64,000 bases of DNA from an uncultured Bacteroidales bacterium (GCA_947168525.1 CAMVMG010000002.1:62001-126000), one strand, 5' to 3'; positions 17,316-29,121 are shown, counted from the first letter of the stretch. Made by a program: numbers and translations. The notes: generated from the letters alone by a model not told the origin.

Positions 17316-18290
17316 CTACAGATTCCCCACGGCAATCATGTTGTGTACAGTCTTGAGGAAATTGAGTACTCTGCGCTTGTATTCTACAGGATCCTTTGCG
17401 AAGGAGTTGGCATGGACTGCATCTTTGCAGACATAATACTCCTTGTAGCCTTTCTTTTTGGCGTTGTAGTTCTCCCACAGGTGCTCGAAAGGAACAAAAT
17501 CGTCGGCATCTCCGTGGATGAAGAGCATGGGCTTCTCACATTTGGCCAGCGCAGGACGGCAGTCGGCCTCTTTGAAAGACCAGCCGAATTCGCGGTTGGT
17601 AACGATGCTGGCGCTGGTGAGGATTACCTTGGGAAGAAGCGGGCTCATGTCCTTGAGGTTTTTGGTGAACTGTCCGCGTACGGAGCTGTATCCGCAGTCT
17701 TCCACAAAGCATTTCACATAATCCGGGAGCTGCTCACCGCTGGTCATCATCACCGTGGCGGCACCCATGGACACGCCGTGCAGGACCATGAAATCGTCCT
17801 GGAAAAGGCCGTGGGCGACCTCGATCCACTTCATTACATCCAGGCGGTCTTTCCAGCCCATCTGGATTTCATCGCCCTCGGAATAGCCATGATACTGAAG
17901 GTCCGGGAAAAGGACGTTGTAGTTGAATTCGTCCCGGTACATACGCACAAGATACAGGAAGACAAAGTGGTTGTCCGTATAACCGTGAACGACGATTGCG
18001 GTTCCTTTGGCGTTCTCGGGATCCTTGGCAGGAACAGAGCAGGCGTGCAGTTTATAACCCTCGTCACTGGTAATCCAATGGTCTTTCAGGATACCCTGGG
18101 CCTTGAGGTCGTCGTACCATTTCGTACTGCCGGGCAGCAGGGAATCGGCCTTGTGACGCGTACGTTCGATATCGGCCTCGCCGTGCACCTTGGGCGTCAG
18201 TGCATAATGGGACATAAACTTACCGGCGAGGCAACTATTCAGGGAGAGGGCCATCACCAGGATGGCGGCTGCATGGAAAAGCTTTTTCAT
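17316..18290 (-). CDS. Alpha/beta hydrolase lipoprotein
   Basis: A 324-residue predicted lipoprotein (leader with LSLNSC, Cys20). The fold is an alpha/beta hydrolase of the serine aminopeptidase/BEM46 kind: VVHGYTDN oxyanion segment, nucleophile in HGVSMGAAT, acid in FIHGDADDFVPFE and His in DAVHANS. Substrate is not known. It follows an Omp85-type barrel gene by 5 nt on the same strand, so the two are probably one operon. Confidence 0.85.
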   Translation of the reverse strand: MKKLFHAAAILVMALSLNSCLAGKFMSHYALTPKVHGEADIERTRHKADSLLPGSTKWYDDLKAQGILKDHWITSDEGYKLHACSVPAKDPENAKGTAIVVHGYTDNHFVFLYLVRMYRDEFNYNVLFPDLQYHGYSEGDEIQMGWKDRLDVMKWIEVAHGLFQDDFMVLHGVSMGAATVMMTSGEQLPDYVKCFVEDCGYSSVRGQFTKNLKDMSPLLPKVILTSASIVTNREFGWSFKEADCRPALAKCEKPMLFIHGDADDFVPFEHLWENYNAKKKGYKEYYVCKDAVHANSFAKDPVEYKRRVLNFLKTVHNMIAVGNL

Positions 18291-18295
18291 AGGTA

Positions 18296-19651
18296 CTAGA
18301 ACTGATAGTTAATGCCGATACCCAGCCACATGCCGGCATCCAGCGGTTTATAGAGGCACTTGGCCAGTTCTACGGAAACGATGAAGTTCTGGTTCATGGC
18401 GATCTTCAGACCGGCACCGGCGCTGGAGACAAAATCTCCCACCTTGGAAGCGTCGTAGATTTCACCAAAAGGCAGATTGGTGATTATATTCATCTTGGAT
18501 GCTGCTTCCAGCTCTGCCGTACGGTAGGCTTTGGTGATGATACCGGCATCGAAGAACGGATTTACGGCAATGTAGAAGTACTGGTTGAAGAGTTTGAAGT
18601 TCACCAGTTTTACGCGGAGTTCCACATTGGCCCAGGCCATGCCTTCGGTGAGAATACGGTTCTCACGCAGGCCGCGGATGGTGTTGGAGGAGCCGAAGCC
18701 CTCCGAAATCATATTGCGCTGGACCAGGAGCGGGTTGTTCTGGATCATATAGATGGGCGTCTCACCCAAAATGGTTTGCTGCCAGGCCAGACGGTAGGCG
18801 AACACGGGATCCCCGGCCGGAATGTGGATGGGAATGTCGATGTAGTGGCGGAAGTACATGCAGGCCTTAAGGTACTGGTGCTGCAGCACGTTGCCGTTCA
18901 GGTAGGCCTCGGCCCAGATACCGTGGTTGGGGGCTGCTTCAATGTCGCGGGTGTCATACACCAGGCCGGCATTCAGCTCCAGGGCCATTCCACCGGCAGC
19001 TTCGTCGGCCTTGATCAGGCCCAGTGCAAGATAATCACGGTAAAGGGTTGAAGACTTGTCGTAATAGTATTTCTGGTCCGACCCTTCCTTTTTGTAACCG
19101 GTATCCTGCATATCTCCCAGTTTCCAGTTCCAGAAGTTGATGCCCGCGGCCCAGTTCAGGTGGTCCACGATACGACCCTGAACATTGGCCAGGATACGCA
19201 GCATCTTGCGGCTCATGCCATAGTAATTGATACCCAGATCCTTGTTGGTCCAATAAAAGTCATAGGGCTGGGACAGGTGGGCCAGGGATGCACCGCCGTT
19301 GTATCCCCAGAAGCTGTACAGCGGGTCGTTCATATAGGTGACCGACGCGTTGATACGCATATTGGGAATCAGATACTTGGAGTCGTAGGCCAGGTACAGG
19401 CGCATACGGTGACTCTTGGTGAAATAGGAAGCCTCCCAGCTGATCTTATGGAGCGGATCCGGATAGGTACCACCATCTCCATAATAATACACGTCACCAA
19501 AGGCACCGGCCTGGAAACCATTGTCTACAGAATAGGTAGCCGTGGGCAGCAGGCCGAAGCTCCAACCCTTCTTGATTTCTTTTTCACCCTCCTGCGCAAA
19601 AGCGCTGAAGGCGAAGGCTGCAAGGACAGCCGAAATTAAAAGTTTTTTCAT
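18296..19651 (-). CDS. Omp85/BamA-type outer-membrane barrel without POTRA domains
   Basis: A 451-residue protein with signal peptide (residues 1-19) and a beta-barrel ending in a terminal aromatic (GIGINYQF). The Omp85 L6-type motif appears as NTIRGLRENRILTEG, followed by WANVELRVKLV, as in surface-antigen D15 barrels. At this length there is room for a 16-strand barrel but not for POTRA repeats, so it belongs to the short 'BamA/TamA family' proteins of unknown role, not BamA. The downstream neighbour is a hydrolase lipoprotein. Confidence 0.8.
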   Translation of the reverse strand: MKKLLISAVLAAFAFSAFAQEGEKEIKKGWSFGLLPTATYSVDNGFQAGAFGDVYYYGDGGTYPDPLHKISWEASYFTKSHRMRLYLAYDSKYLIPNMRINASVTYMNDPLYSFWGYNGGASLAHLSQPYDFYWTNKDLGINYYGMSRKMLRILANVQGRIVDHLNWAAGINFWNWKLGDMQDTGYKKEGSDQKYYYDKSSTLYRDYLALGLIKADEAAGGMALELNAGLVYDTRDIEAAPNHGIWAEAYLNGNVLQHQYLKACMYFRHYIDIPIHIPAGDPVFAYRLAWQQTILGETPIYMIQNNPLLVQRNMISEGFGSSNTIRGLRENRILTEGMAWANVELRVKLVNFKLFNQYFYIAVNPFFDAGIITKAYRTAELEAASKMNIITNLPFGEIYDASKVGDFVSSAGAGLKIAMNQNFIVSVELAKCLYKPLDAGMWLGIGINYQF

Positions 19652-19682
19652 GTTGTATTGATATTGGTTTTATTCCGTACTG

Positions 19683-19690
19683 CAAATATA
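19683..19690 (-). promoter_or_regulatory. -7 element of the Omp85-type gene
   Basis: TATATTTG on the minus strand, 31 nt before the ATG at 19651. Confidence 0.55.
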
Positions 19691-19698
19691 GCACAAAA

Positions 19699-20277
19699 TT
19701 ACAGATTGTAATAATCTACCGCAAAATCGAAAAGATCCGGAGTGTCTGCCAGGAGTGGATGATGACGGTCTTTTTCGGAAAGGATGACCGCCTGGGGAGG
19801 CAATTGCCAGTCAATCCCCAGGGAAGGGTCGTCCCAGGCGATAGCGCCCTCCGCGAAAGGCGCATAGGGATTGTCGCACTTGTACTGGAACACGGCTTCC
19901 TCGCTGAGGACGGCAAAACCGTGGGCAAAGCCGCGCGGAATAAACACTTGCCGATGGTTCTCCCCGCTGAGCTCGCAGGCATAATGTGCACCGAAGGTGG
20001 GAGAGCCCCTCCGGATATCTACCGCCACATCCAGCACCCGGCCGCTGACCACCCGCACCAGTTTGCTCTGGGCGTACACCCCTTTCTGGAAATGGAGGCC
20101 ACGCAGCACGCCATACCGGCTTTTGCTCTCGTTGTCCTGCACAAAGCGGACCGGGCCCACCAGCGCATCGAAATCCCGCTGCGACCAGCTTTCCATAAAA
20201 TAGCCCCTGCTGTCACCGAACACCTGCGGTTCCAAGACCACCAGCCCGGGAAGGGCCGTCTTTATCATTTTCATCAT
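19699..20277 (-). CDS. rfbC: dTDP-4-dehydrorhamnose 3,5-epimerase
   Basis: A 192-residue cupin epimerase, third step of dTDP-L-rhamnose synthesis. The family signature is clear: FGDSRGYFMESW, GVLRGLHFQKG with the catalytic His, and FIPRGFAHGFAVLSEEA with the second conserved His. It begins 1 nt after the rfbA stop. RfbB (4,6-dehydratase) and RfbD (reductase) are not in the window, so the pathway must be completed elsewhere. Confidence 0.95.
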   Translation of the reverse strand: MMKMIKTALPGLVVLEPQVFGDSRGYFMESWSQRDFDALVGPVRFVQDNESKSRYGVLRGLHFQKGVYAQSKLVRVVSGRVLDVAVDIRRGSPTFGAHYACELSGENHRQVFIPRGFAHGFAVLSEEAVFQYKCDNPYAPFAEGAIAWDDPSLGIDWQLPPQAVILSEKDRHHPLLADTPDLFDFAVDYYNL

Positions 20278-20278
20278 G

Positions 20279-21184
20279 TCAGTCGATATTCACAGGCCCG
20301 TTTTTCTCATATTCGGCAGCCATCCGGAGCAGGTACTGCCCATACTGGTTCCGGGCCATGGGCTGTGCCTCTTTCCGCACCTGGTCCGGTGTAATCCATC
20401 CCTTTTCCAGGCCGATTCCTTCCAGGCAGGCCACCTTGAGTCCCTGGCGTTTTTCGATGGTCTCTATATAGGCGCCGGCCTCCGAGAGGGAATCGTGCGT
20501 ACCGGTATCCAGCCAGGCGAATCCCCTTCCCAGAGTCTGGACCTTGAGTTTTCCCTGTTCCAGGAAGGCCTGGTTCACGGACGTGATCTCCAGTTCTCCC
20601 CTGGCGCTGGGCCGGATGCCTTTGGCAATTTCCACCACCCGGTTGGGATAGAAATACAGGCCCACCACGGCATAGTTAGACTTGGGAACGGCAGGTTTTT
20701 CCTCGATGGAGAGACAGTTTCCTTCCTTGTCGAACTCCGCCACGCCATAGCGCTGCGGGTCGCTCACCCAATAGCCGAAAACGGTAGCTGTATCTTCCGT
20801 GGAGGCACGCCCGACAGCCTCCTGGAGCAAGGAAGTGAACCCCGCACCGTGGAAGATGTTGTCTCCCAGGACCATGCACACACTGTCGTCCCCGATGAAC
20901 TCTTCTCCGATGAGGAACGCCTGCGCCAGGCCGTCCGGAGAGGGCTGTTCCGCATAGTAGAAACGCACGCCACAGGCCGATCCGTCTCCCAGCAAGCGCC
21001 GGAAACCCGGAAGGTCCTGCGGAGTGGAAATGACAAGGATATCCCGGATGCCCGCCATCATGAGCACGCTGACGGGATAATACACCATAGGCTTATCGTA
21101 GATGGGCAGGAGCTGCTTGCTCACGCCCTTGGTGATAGGATAGAGGCGGGTTCCGGAGCCTCCGGCCAATACGATACCTTTCAT
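20279..21184 (-). CDS. rfbA: Glucose-1-phosphate thymidylyltransferase
   Basis: A 301-residue nucleotidyltransferase, first step of dTDP-sugar synthesis. The signature [20 protein letters not shown] is at the very N-terminus, with [15 protein letters not shown] and [10 protein letters not shown] following. ATG 21184 is chosen from this signature; the longer frame only adds residues overlapping the promoter. Cotranscribed with rfbC. Confidence 0.96.
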   Translation of the reverse strand: MKGIVLAGGSGTRLYPITKGVSKQLLPIYDKPMVYYPVSVLMMAGIRDILVISTPQDLPGFRRLLGDGSACGVRFYYAEQPSPDGLAQAFLIGEEFIGDDSVCMVLGDNIFHGAGFTSLLQEAVGRASTEDTATVFGYWVSDPQRYGVAEFDKEGNCLSIEEKPAVPKSNYAVVGLYFYPNRVVEIAKGIRPSARGELEITSVNQAFLEQGKLKVQTLGRGFAWLDTGTHDSLSEAGAYIETIEKRQGLKVACLEGIGLEKGWITPDQVRKEAQPMARNQYGQYLLRMAAEYEKNGPVNID

Positions 21185-21202
21185 ACTGCATAAAGATAAA
21201 CA

Positions 21203-21233
21203 TTGCAAAGATAAGAAAAAAAACGTACTTTTG
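21203..21233 (+). promoter_or_regulatory. Promoter of the FNT-family channel
   Basis: TTG (21203-21205), 20 nt, TACTTTTG (21226-21233), 16 nt before the ATG. It overlaps the divergent rfbA promoter, with the rfbA -7 element inside its spacer. Confidence 0.65.
21206..21213 (-). promoter_or_regulatory. -7 element of rfbA-rfbC
   Basis: TATCTTTG on the minus strand, 21 nt before the rfbA ATG. Confidence 0.6.
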
Positions 21234-21249
21234 GGGAAACACAAGCGTC

Positions 21250-24208
<2,959 letters not shown>

Positions 24209-24231
24209 CAAGCAGGCTTACTATAATAGAA

Positions 24232-24262
24232 TGGAGGCTGACTCACCATGAGTCAGCCTCCA
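24232..24262. terminator. Hairpin between convergent genes
   Basis: A perfect 14-bp stem (TGGAGGCTGACTCA and its complement) with a 3-nt loop, between the GH10-CE1 and carboxylesterase genes. The downstream T tracts are short, so termination is likely but not certain. Confidence 0.7.
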
Positions 24263-24286
24263 CTTTATTGATGCACCCCCGAAAGA

Positions 24287-25810
24287 TTAGCGCCTGGGAG
24301 CAGCAGCAGGAGCGGCACCGGGCCAGGCGAACTGACGGTCGCTGGGAAGGGTATCGCCCATGCCGGAGGCTTCCTTGTCGGCCTCGTCCAGCTTGAAGAT
24401 CATGAACTTGGGGGTAGCCTGGGTGTACGGGGTCCATTCACCGCCTTCCGGGCCGTTGGGGTCGCCGTATTTGGCAAAGTTGGCCCAGCAGGTGATTTCC
24501 TTTTCGGCCAGGTCCCAGTCGCCCTGGGTCCAGGGACGCCAGCAGTGCTTGAGCGACTTGAACACGAACCAGAGGTCCGAGGAGTGGAACGCACCCTTGA
24601 GCACGGGAACCTTCTGGCTGCCGTCATCCGGCAGCGGGCGGGCAAACTGGTAGGCGTAAGCCTTGTTGCCCTTCTGCTCGCGGTTCAGGCAGAAGGCGGC
24701 GATGCCCTCGGTCATGTCGCCCATGTCGTCCTTGGTGAAGCCGATCATGTACGGGATGTCGGCCAGGGAGCCGTCCTGGGCAGCCTCGTCAAAGGATTTC
24801 AGCGAAACATATCCGTCCACGATGGGAGCGCCGGTGAGCGCAGGACCGCGGCCGAACATACCGCCGGCGGCATCCTTGTTGTTCACACTGGCATAGATGG
24901 TGCTCAGGGCATAGATGGTCTCCGTGCTGGCAGCACGCATCTTCTGCAGGTCGGTGAGGCCTGCCCAGTCCAGGATGGCCTTGTTGCTAAGCTGGATCTG
25001 TTCAAGGGTCTGCGGGGCGAAAATGCCAGGACGGGCTGAGCGGCCGCCCATCGAGCCCATGCCGCCGGCGCTCATGATGACAGCCTTGTTGAAGTAAGGC
25101 TTGGCCAGCGGAGATTCGCACAGGGTGCGGACGGCGCCGCCACCGGCGCTCTGGCCGAAGATCATCACGTTGTCAGGGTCTCCGCCGAACTGGGCGATGT
25201 TCTCCTTCACCCATTTCAGGCCCTGGATCATGTCCAGGACACCGTAGTTGCCGGAAACGCCGTTGGGGCTCTCGGCAGCCAGGTCGGGATGGGCCAGGAA
25301 GCCGAATACGCCCAGACGGTAGTTGATAGATACCAGGACCACCCCCTTGGCGGCGAATTCCTGGCCGTCAAATTCAGGCTCGGAACCCCAGCCTTCGCGG
25401 TAACCGCCGCCGTGGATCCAGTAGGCCACGGGGAGTTTTTCTCCGGTCTTGCCGGCGGCAGGGGTCCACACGTTCAGATACAGGCAGTCCTCGCTGCACT
25501 GGGCTTCCTCGCCATAGCCCCACTCGGTAAAGTAGTTGCCGGGATAGTGCACGGCCTGATAGCCGGGATGGCCGAAACGGTCGGCCACCAGCACGCCGTC
25601 CCACGGGACTACGGGCTGAGGCGCCTTCCAACGAAGATCTCCGATAGGCGGAGCGGCGTAAGGGATGCCACGGTAAACGGTCACGCCCGGGATGTCGGTT
25701 GCGACGCCCTGGACCTTTCCTCCCTCTACCGTCAGGACGGGAGAGGCAGTCTCGGCAGCCGTGCATGCCACCAGCAGCGCGGCCGAAAGCAGATAGATGA
25801 GTCTCTTCAT
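24287..25810 (-). CDS. Type-B carboxylesterase
   Basis: A 507-residue secreted or lipid-anchored esterase (leader with LLVACTAAE, Cys16 a possible lipidation site). Type-B carboxylesterase marks: GVTVYRGIPYAAPPIGDLRW, SEDCLYLNVWTP, oxyanion YWIHGGGYREG, and nucleophile Ser in FGQSAGGGAV. The C-terminus ends in an odd alanine/proline/arginine tail. It starts 24 nt after the GH43 gene on the same strand and faces the GH10-CE1 gene. A role in removing acyl side groups from hemicellulose is inferred from that context. Confidence 0.9.
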   Translation of the reverse strand: MKRLIYLLSAALLVACTAAETASPVLTVEGGKVQGVATDIPGVTVYRGIPYAAPPIGDLRWKAPQPVVPWDGVLVADRFGHPGYQAVHYPGNYFTEWGYGEEAQCSEDCLYLNVWTPAAGKTGEKLPVAYWIHGGGYREGWGSEPEFDGQEFAAKGVVLVSINYRLGVFGFLAHPDLAAESPNGVSGNYGVLDMIQGLKWVKENIAQFGGDPDNVMIFGQSAGGGAVRTLCESPLAKPYFNKAVIMSAGGMGSMGGRSARPGIFAPQTLEQIQLSNKAILDWAGLTDLQKMRAASTETIYALSTIYASVNNKDAAGGMFGRGPALTGAPIVDGYVSLKSFDEAAQDGSLADIPYMIGFTKDDMGDMTEGIAAFCLNREQKGNKAYAYQFARPLPDDGSQKVPVLKGAFHSSDLWFVFKSLKHCWRPWTQGDWDLAEKEITCWANFAKYGDPNGPEGGEWTPYTQATPKFMIFKLDEADKEASGMGDTLPSDRQFAWPGAAPAAAPRR

Positions 25811-25834
25811 ATTGATAATGATTAACGGTTGATG

Positions 25835-28438
25835 CTATTTCATGCGCCACCAGTCCCAGCGGAAACCGCCGGCGGTGAAAACAAAATACAGGTCATGCAC
25901 GCCGGAAGCGCCTGAGAGCTTGCAGCTTACCTCCCTAAATCCCGTACCGTCCGCACTGGTAAGCGTTCCGCAGAGCGGGCCGTCAGGAGCGTCCAGGTGG
26001 ACCTCTATGCCTGCTGCGCCCTCCACGCATGCGGTCAGTCGCCTGGCGCCCCGGCCCAAGTCTACGCCCTTCACCAGCAGATGCTCCCCCGGATCGATGT
26101 CCCGGAGCACAATTCCACGCCCTTCCACCACATCCGTCTTGAGCCCGTAGCCCCAGGCCATCGTCTCCGCCTCCACTTTGCGGTAGGGGTTGAACGGTTC
26201 TACCTGTTCCAGTACATTGTCCAGCCAGTACGGAACCTTCCGGATGGAGCCGTCGGCTTCGTAGTACATGGGCGCGACCGACACGCTCCGCTGCTCGGCA
26301 TGCTTGAAGGTTTTCAAGTGCATCAGGTCGTAGTTGAGGCCGAAGACATACGACTGGCCTTTGTACTCGATGATGCCGGGATGGTTGCCCCGGGTGCGCC
26401 AGGTACGGTCCATGATGTGGCCCATGGACTTCCAGGGCCCCACCGGGGAATCGCTCATCGCATAGCCGATGCCTTCGGGGCAGCAGGTGGAGGCGAAGGC
26501 CAGGTAGTAGCGCCCGTCATGCTTGTAGAACCAGGGGCCTTCCTGGTAATGCTCGATGGGATAGTCGATCCGGTGCACCTCGCCCTGGAGAGAGATCATA
26601 TCCCGGTTCAGGCGGGCCCAGTACACATGCGGGTTACCCCAGTACATGTAGGCCTGTCCGTCGTCATCGACGAACACGGAAGGGTCGATGTCTTCCCAGT
26701 GCTCTTTCTGCCACACCAGCGGATGGCCCAGCGGGTCCTTGAACGGGCCGAAGGGGCTGTCGGCCACCAGGACGCCGATGCCGTGTCCGTGGATAGGGCA
26801 GTACATGTAGAACTTGCCGTCCCGCTCCACCACGCATTCGGCCCAGGCACCGTTGGTGCCGTCGTACCAGGCGAAATCGGCCAGGGAGGCCACGGCGCCA
26901 TGGTCGGTCCAGTTGACCATGTCCGTGCTGGTGTACAGGAGCCAGTCGTACATCTGGAAGCCCTGGGCACCGTCCTCGTCATGGGTGGTGTACAAATACA
27001 CGGTGCCGTCATACACCATGGGGGCGGGGTCGGCGGTGTATTTGGTCTGGATAATGGGCATGTTCAGGTGGTGGTTGAACACCCACCAGTCCAGGTCGAA
27101 AAGCTCTTCATCTCTGCCCCGGAACAGCAGGTAAAGGTCGTGTACGCCTTTGGCGCGCGCATCTACAGGAGCTTTTACCAGCATATTCTCTCCGTTCACG
27201 GGAACGGATGCCACCGGCCGGCCGGCCATCTCGTCCAGGAAGAAATCTACGGTACCGGGATTCTTGAAATTCAACATCTCCAGCGACACCAGGACGGCGG
27301 GCTGGTCGCCGAAGTCCACGTTGCGCACTTTAATCCAGTCGCCGTTATGGATGGAGGTGACCCAGTGGCGGTCGCCGGCGAGCCGGTCGGTTTTCACGCC
27401 CCAGGACGATGCCATGGTCTCCGCCTGCACCATCGTATACGGATCGATGGTTCCGAGCGGATCCACCCCCTTTTCCGTAAAGGGGATGAAGGGAATGGTT
27501 CCGTCGGCATTGAAAGTGAATTCCTCCACACAGGTGGCCCGGTGGAAGCCTCCGCCGTCAGGAAGGCGGCCGTCGTGGTAGAACATGTAGTCGTGCCCCT
27601 TGAAATGAATGTTGCCGCCGTGGATGGTGAAGCTGTTCACCGCCTCGTCCATGATGCGGCCGCGGTAGGTCCAGGGGCCGTGGATGGTGGGGGCCGTGGA
27701 ATAAGCCATGTGCTCGGGAACGCCGCCTGCCGGATACACCAGATAGTACAGGCCGTTCCGCTTGCTTACCCAGGGACCTTCCTCATAGCTCACCATCATC
27801 ACTTCCTTTCCGCCCTGGCTCCAGTCCGGCTTCATCAACTCCGGGCCGAAGCAGGCCGGGTCGTGGAAACCAGGAACTTCCCTGTATCCGTCGGCAAAAG
27901 AGACCATGTCGTCGTTCAGGCGGCCGTACCAGCAGCCCTTGTTGCCCCAGAACAACCAGGCCTGCCCGTCGTCATCGATAAAAACGGTGGGGTCGATGAA
28001 GGCGAATCCGGTGGCCAGGGGCTTGCCGATGGCATCGCGGTAGGGACCCTGCGGCTGGTCCGCCACGGCGACGGCCAGGGCATCGGCCCGGGTAGCCGCT
28101 TCCGTCAGACACACATACCAGTACCACTTCCCGTTCCGCTCCACAGCCTGGGACGCCCATGCCCGGTCTCCCTGGAAGGCCCACTCGAAGGTGGCCGTAG
28201 AGACCGGAGTTCCCAGATAGGTCCAGTTGACCATATCCCCGGTGCTATACAGCAGCCAGTCCTTCATCTTGAAGTAGGTAGCATCGTCCTCGTCGTGGTC
28301 GGTAAACAGATATACTTTGTCTCCGTGAACATACGGAGCCGGATCTGGGGTGTAAGATGTTCGGATCACAGGGTTTTGGGCAGAAGCAGCCGTCATTCCC
28401 AGGACGCCGGCCACCAAAAATGCCAGATGATACTTCAT
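25835..28438 (-). CDS. Tandem glycoside hydrolase: GH43-CBM6-GH43-CBM6
   Basis: An 867-residue secreted protein (signal peptide 1-20) built of two similar halves. Each half has a five-bladed GH43 catalytic domain (about 22-320 and 460-745) followed by a CBM6-like beta-sandwich (about 335-455 and 752-867, each with a VEAETM/VQAETM start and a HDLY..F end). The catalytic triads look intact in both: Asp32, Asp149, Glu220 in the first; Asp470, Asp585, Glu633 in the second. GH43 enzymes release arabinose or xylose from xylan side chains. It heads an operon with the carboxylesterase. Confidence 0.93.
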   Translation of the reverse strand: MKYHLAFLVAGVLGMTAASAQNPVIRTSYTPDPAPYVHGDKVYLFTDHDEDDATYFKMKDWLLYSTGDMVNWTYLGTPVSTATFEWAFQGDRAWASQAVERNGKWYWYVCLTEAATRADALAVAVADQPQGPYRDAIGKPLATGFAFIDPTVFIDDDGQAWLFWGNKGCWYGRLNDDMVSFADGYREVPGFHDPACFGPELMKPDWSQGGKEVMMVSYEEGPWVSKRNGLYYLVYPAGGVPEHMAYSTAPTIHGPWTYRGRIMDEAVNSFTIHGGNIHFKGHDYMFYHDGRLPDGGGFHRATCVEEFTFNADGTIPFIPFTEKGVDPLGTIDPYTMVQAETMASSWGVKTDRLAGDRHWVTSIHNGDWIKVRNVDFGDQPAVLVSLEMLNFKNPGTVDFFLDEMAGRPVASVPVNGENMLVKAPVDARAKGVHDLYLLFRGRDEELFDLDWWVFNHHLNMPIIQTKYTADPAPMVYDGTVYLYTTHDEDGAQGFQMYDWLLYTSTDMVNWTDHGAVASLADFAWYDGTNGAWAECVVERDGKFYMYCPIHGHGIGVLVADSPFGPFKDPLGHPLVWQKEHWEDIDPSVFVDDDGQAYMYWGNPHVYWARLNRDMISLQGEVHRIDYPIEHYQEGPWFYKHDGRYYLAFASTCCPEGIGYAMSDSPVGPWKSMGHIMDRTWRTRGNHPGIIEYKGQSYVFGLNYDLMHLKTFKHAEQRSVSVAPMYYEADGSIRKVPYWLDNVLEQVEPFNPYRKVEAETMAWGYGLKTDVVEGRGIVLRDIDPGEHLLVKGVDLGRGARRLTACVEGAAGIEVHLDAPDGPLCGTLTSADGTGFREVSCKLSGASGVHDLYFVFTAGGFRWDWWRMK

Positions 28439-28454
28439 GCCTATGTGGTTTTCA

Positions 28455-28462
28455 CAAAGTTA
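28455..28462 (-). promoter_or_regulatory. -7 element of the GH43-esterase operon
   Basis: TAACTTTG on the minus strand, 16 nt before the ATG at 28438. No TTG at the usual distance, so an activator may be needed. Confidence 0.5.
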
Positions 28463-28577
28463 GGCAAGAATCTCCCCAAGGGATTCCACTAATGCGTCAA
28501 ATGGTTTTAAAATCCCTTCACAGGAGGCAGAAGACCGGCAGACCCGATACAAATACGGGAGACGCAGGAGCTCGACG

Positions 28578-28640
28578 GAAGTGTCGCGATGGTTTTGGAG
28601 AAGTGGCGACAATGTTTGGGAGAAGTGGAATTCTAGTGGG
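28578..28640. repeat. Three imperfect 22-nt direct repeats
   Basis: The hexamer GAAGTG occurs at 28578, 28600 and 28622, exactly 22 nt apart. The first two units agree at 16 of 22 positions; the third is conserved only at its start. They lie 140-200 nt upstream of the GH43 start. No coding potential is convincing here; the rest of 28463-28713 holds nothing recognised. Confidence 0.6.
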
Positions 28641-28713
28641 TGTATACCTCTCCCACCACCCGGCCACATCTCTCCTCATGCCATCATTGCCGCCTATACA
28701 GATACTCGTCTAA

Positions 28714-28876
28714 CTGGCTAGGGTGCACATTTCGGTGCACCCTATGGGGGTGTATGCTGGCTAGGGTGCACATTTCGGTGCACCCTACGGGGGTGTATGC
28801 TGGCTAGGGTGCACATTTCGGTGCACCCTACAGGGGTGTATGCTGGCTAGGGTGCACATTTCGGTGCACCCTACGG
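28714..28876. repeat. 43-bp tandem repeat of identical hairpins, four units
   Basis: Units start at 28714, 28757, 28800 and 28843; the last is cut after 34 nt. Each contains a 10-bp inverted repeat (TAGGGTGCAC / GTGCACCCTA) around the loop ATTTCG, joined by a 17-nt linker ending GGGGTGTATGCTGGC. The units are identical except for the first two linker bases, which read TG, CG and CA. The array lies between the tRNA-Arg terminator and the GH43 promoter region. It is not a CRISPR array, as the linkers are not unique. Confidence 0.95.
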
Positions 28877-28884
28877 AAAGACAC

Positions 28885-28925
28885 AAAAAAAAGGATGAGC
28901 AGCACCGTAAGGTGACTGTTCATCC
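28885..28925 (-). terminator. Terminator of tRNA-Arg
   Basis: On the minus strand a stem opening with GGATGA and closing with TCATCC is followed by eight T (28892-28885), just after the tRNA 3' end. Confidence 0.85.
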
Positions 28926-28929
28926 TTCC

Positions 28930-29004
28930 TGGTACCCCCGCTCGGAATCGAACCGGGACCAACGGAACCGGAATCCGTTATTCTATCCTTTAAACTACAG
29001 GGGC
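28930..29004 (-). tRNA. tRNA-Arg (anticodon CCG)
   Basis: A 75-nt tRNA with an encoded CCA end (28932-28930). The acceptor stem GCCCCTG pairs with CGGGGGT, allowing wobble at both ends of the stem; the anticodon stem ACGGA/TCCGT closes the loop TTCCGGT, giving anticodon CCG, which reads the Arg codon CGG. The T arm has GGTTCGATTCC. It has its own promoter and terminator. Confidence 0.96.
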
Positions 29005-29022
29005 ATCCGTTTTAAAGGATTG

Positions 29023-29055
29023 CAAATATAGTAATTTTTTCCGGATGCTTTGCAA
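29023..29055 (-). promoter_or_regulatory. tRNA-Arg promoter
   Basis: Minus-strand TATATTTG (29023-29030) with TTG (29053-29055) 22 nt upstream. Confidence 0.55.
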
Positions 29056-29088
29056 ACTTTTTGCGGAAATAAAAACGGCCCCTAAAAC

Positions 29089-29121
29089 TTGAGGAGAATT
29101 GGGAAATAATCCTTATATTTG
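29089..29121 (+). promoter_or_regulatory. fabD-PFOR promoter
   Basis: TATATTTG (29114-29121) with TTG (29089-29091) 22 nt upstream; 28 nt before the fabD ATG. Confidence 0.6.

Noticed and set aside
28357..28713. Small open frames between GH43 and the repeat array (118 codons plus, 69 codons minus)
   Set aside because: No RBS, no recognised family, and one starts inside the GH43 signal peptide coding region.
28714..28876. CRISPR array
   Set aside because: Repeats carry nearly identical linkers instead of unique spacers and no cas genes are near.
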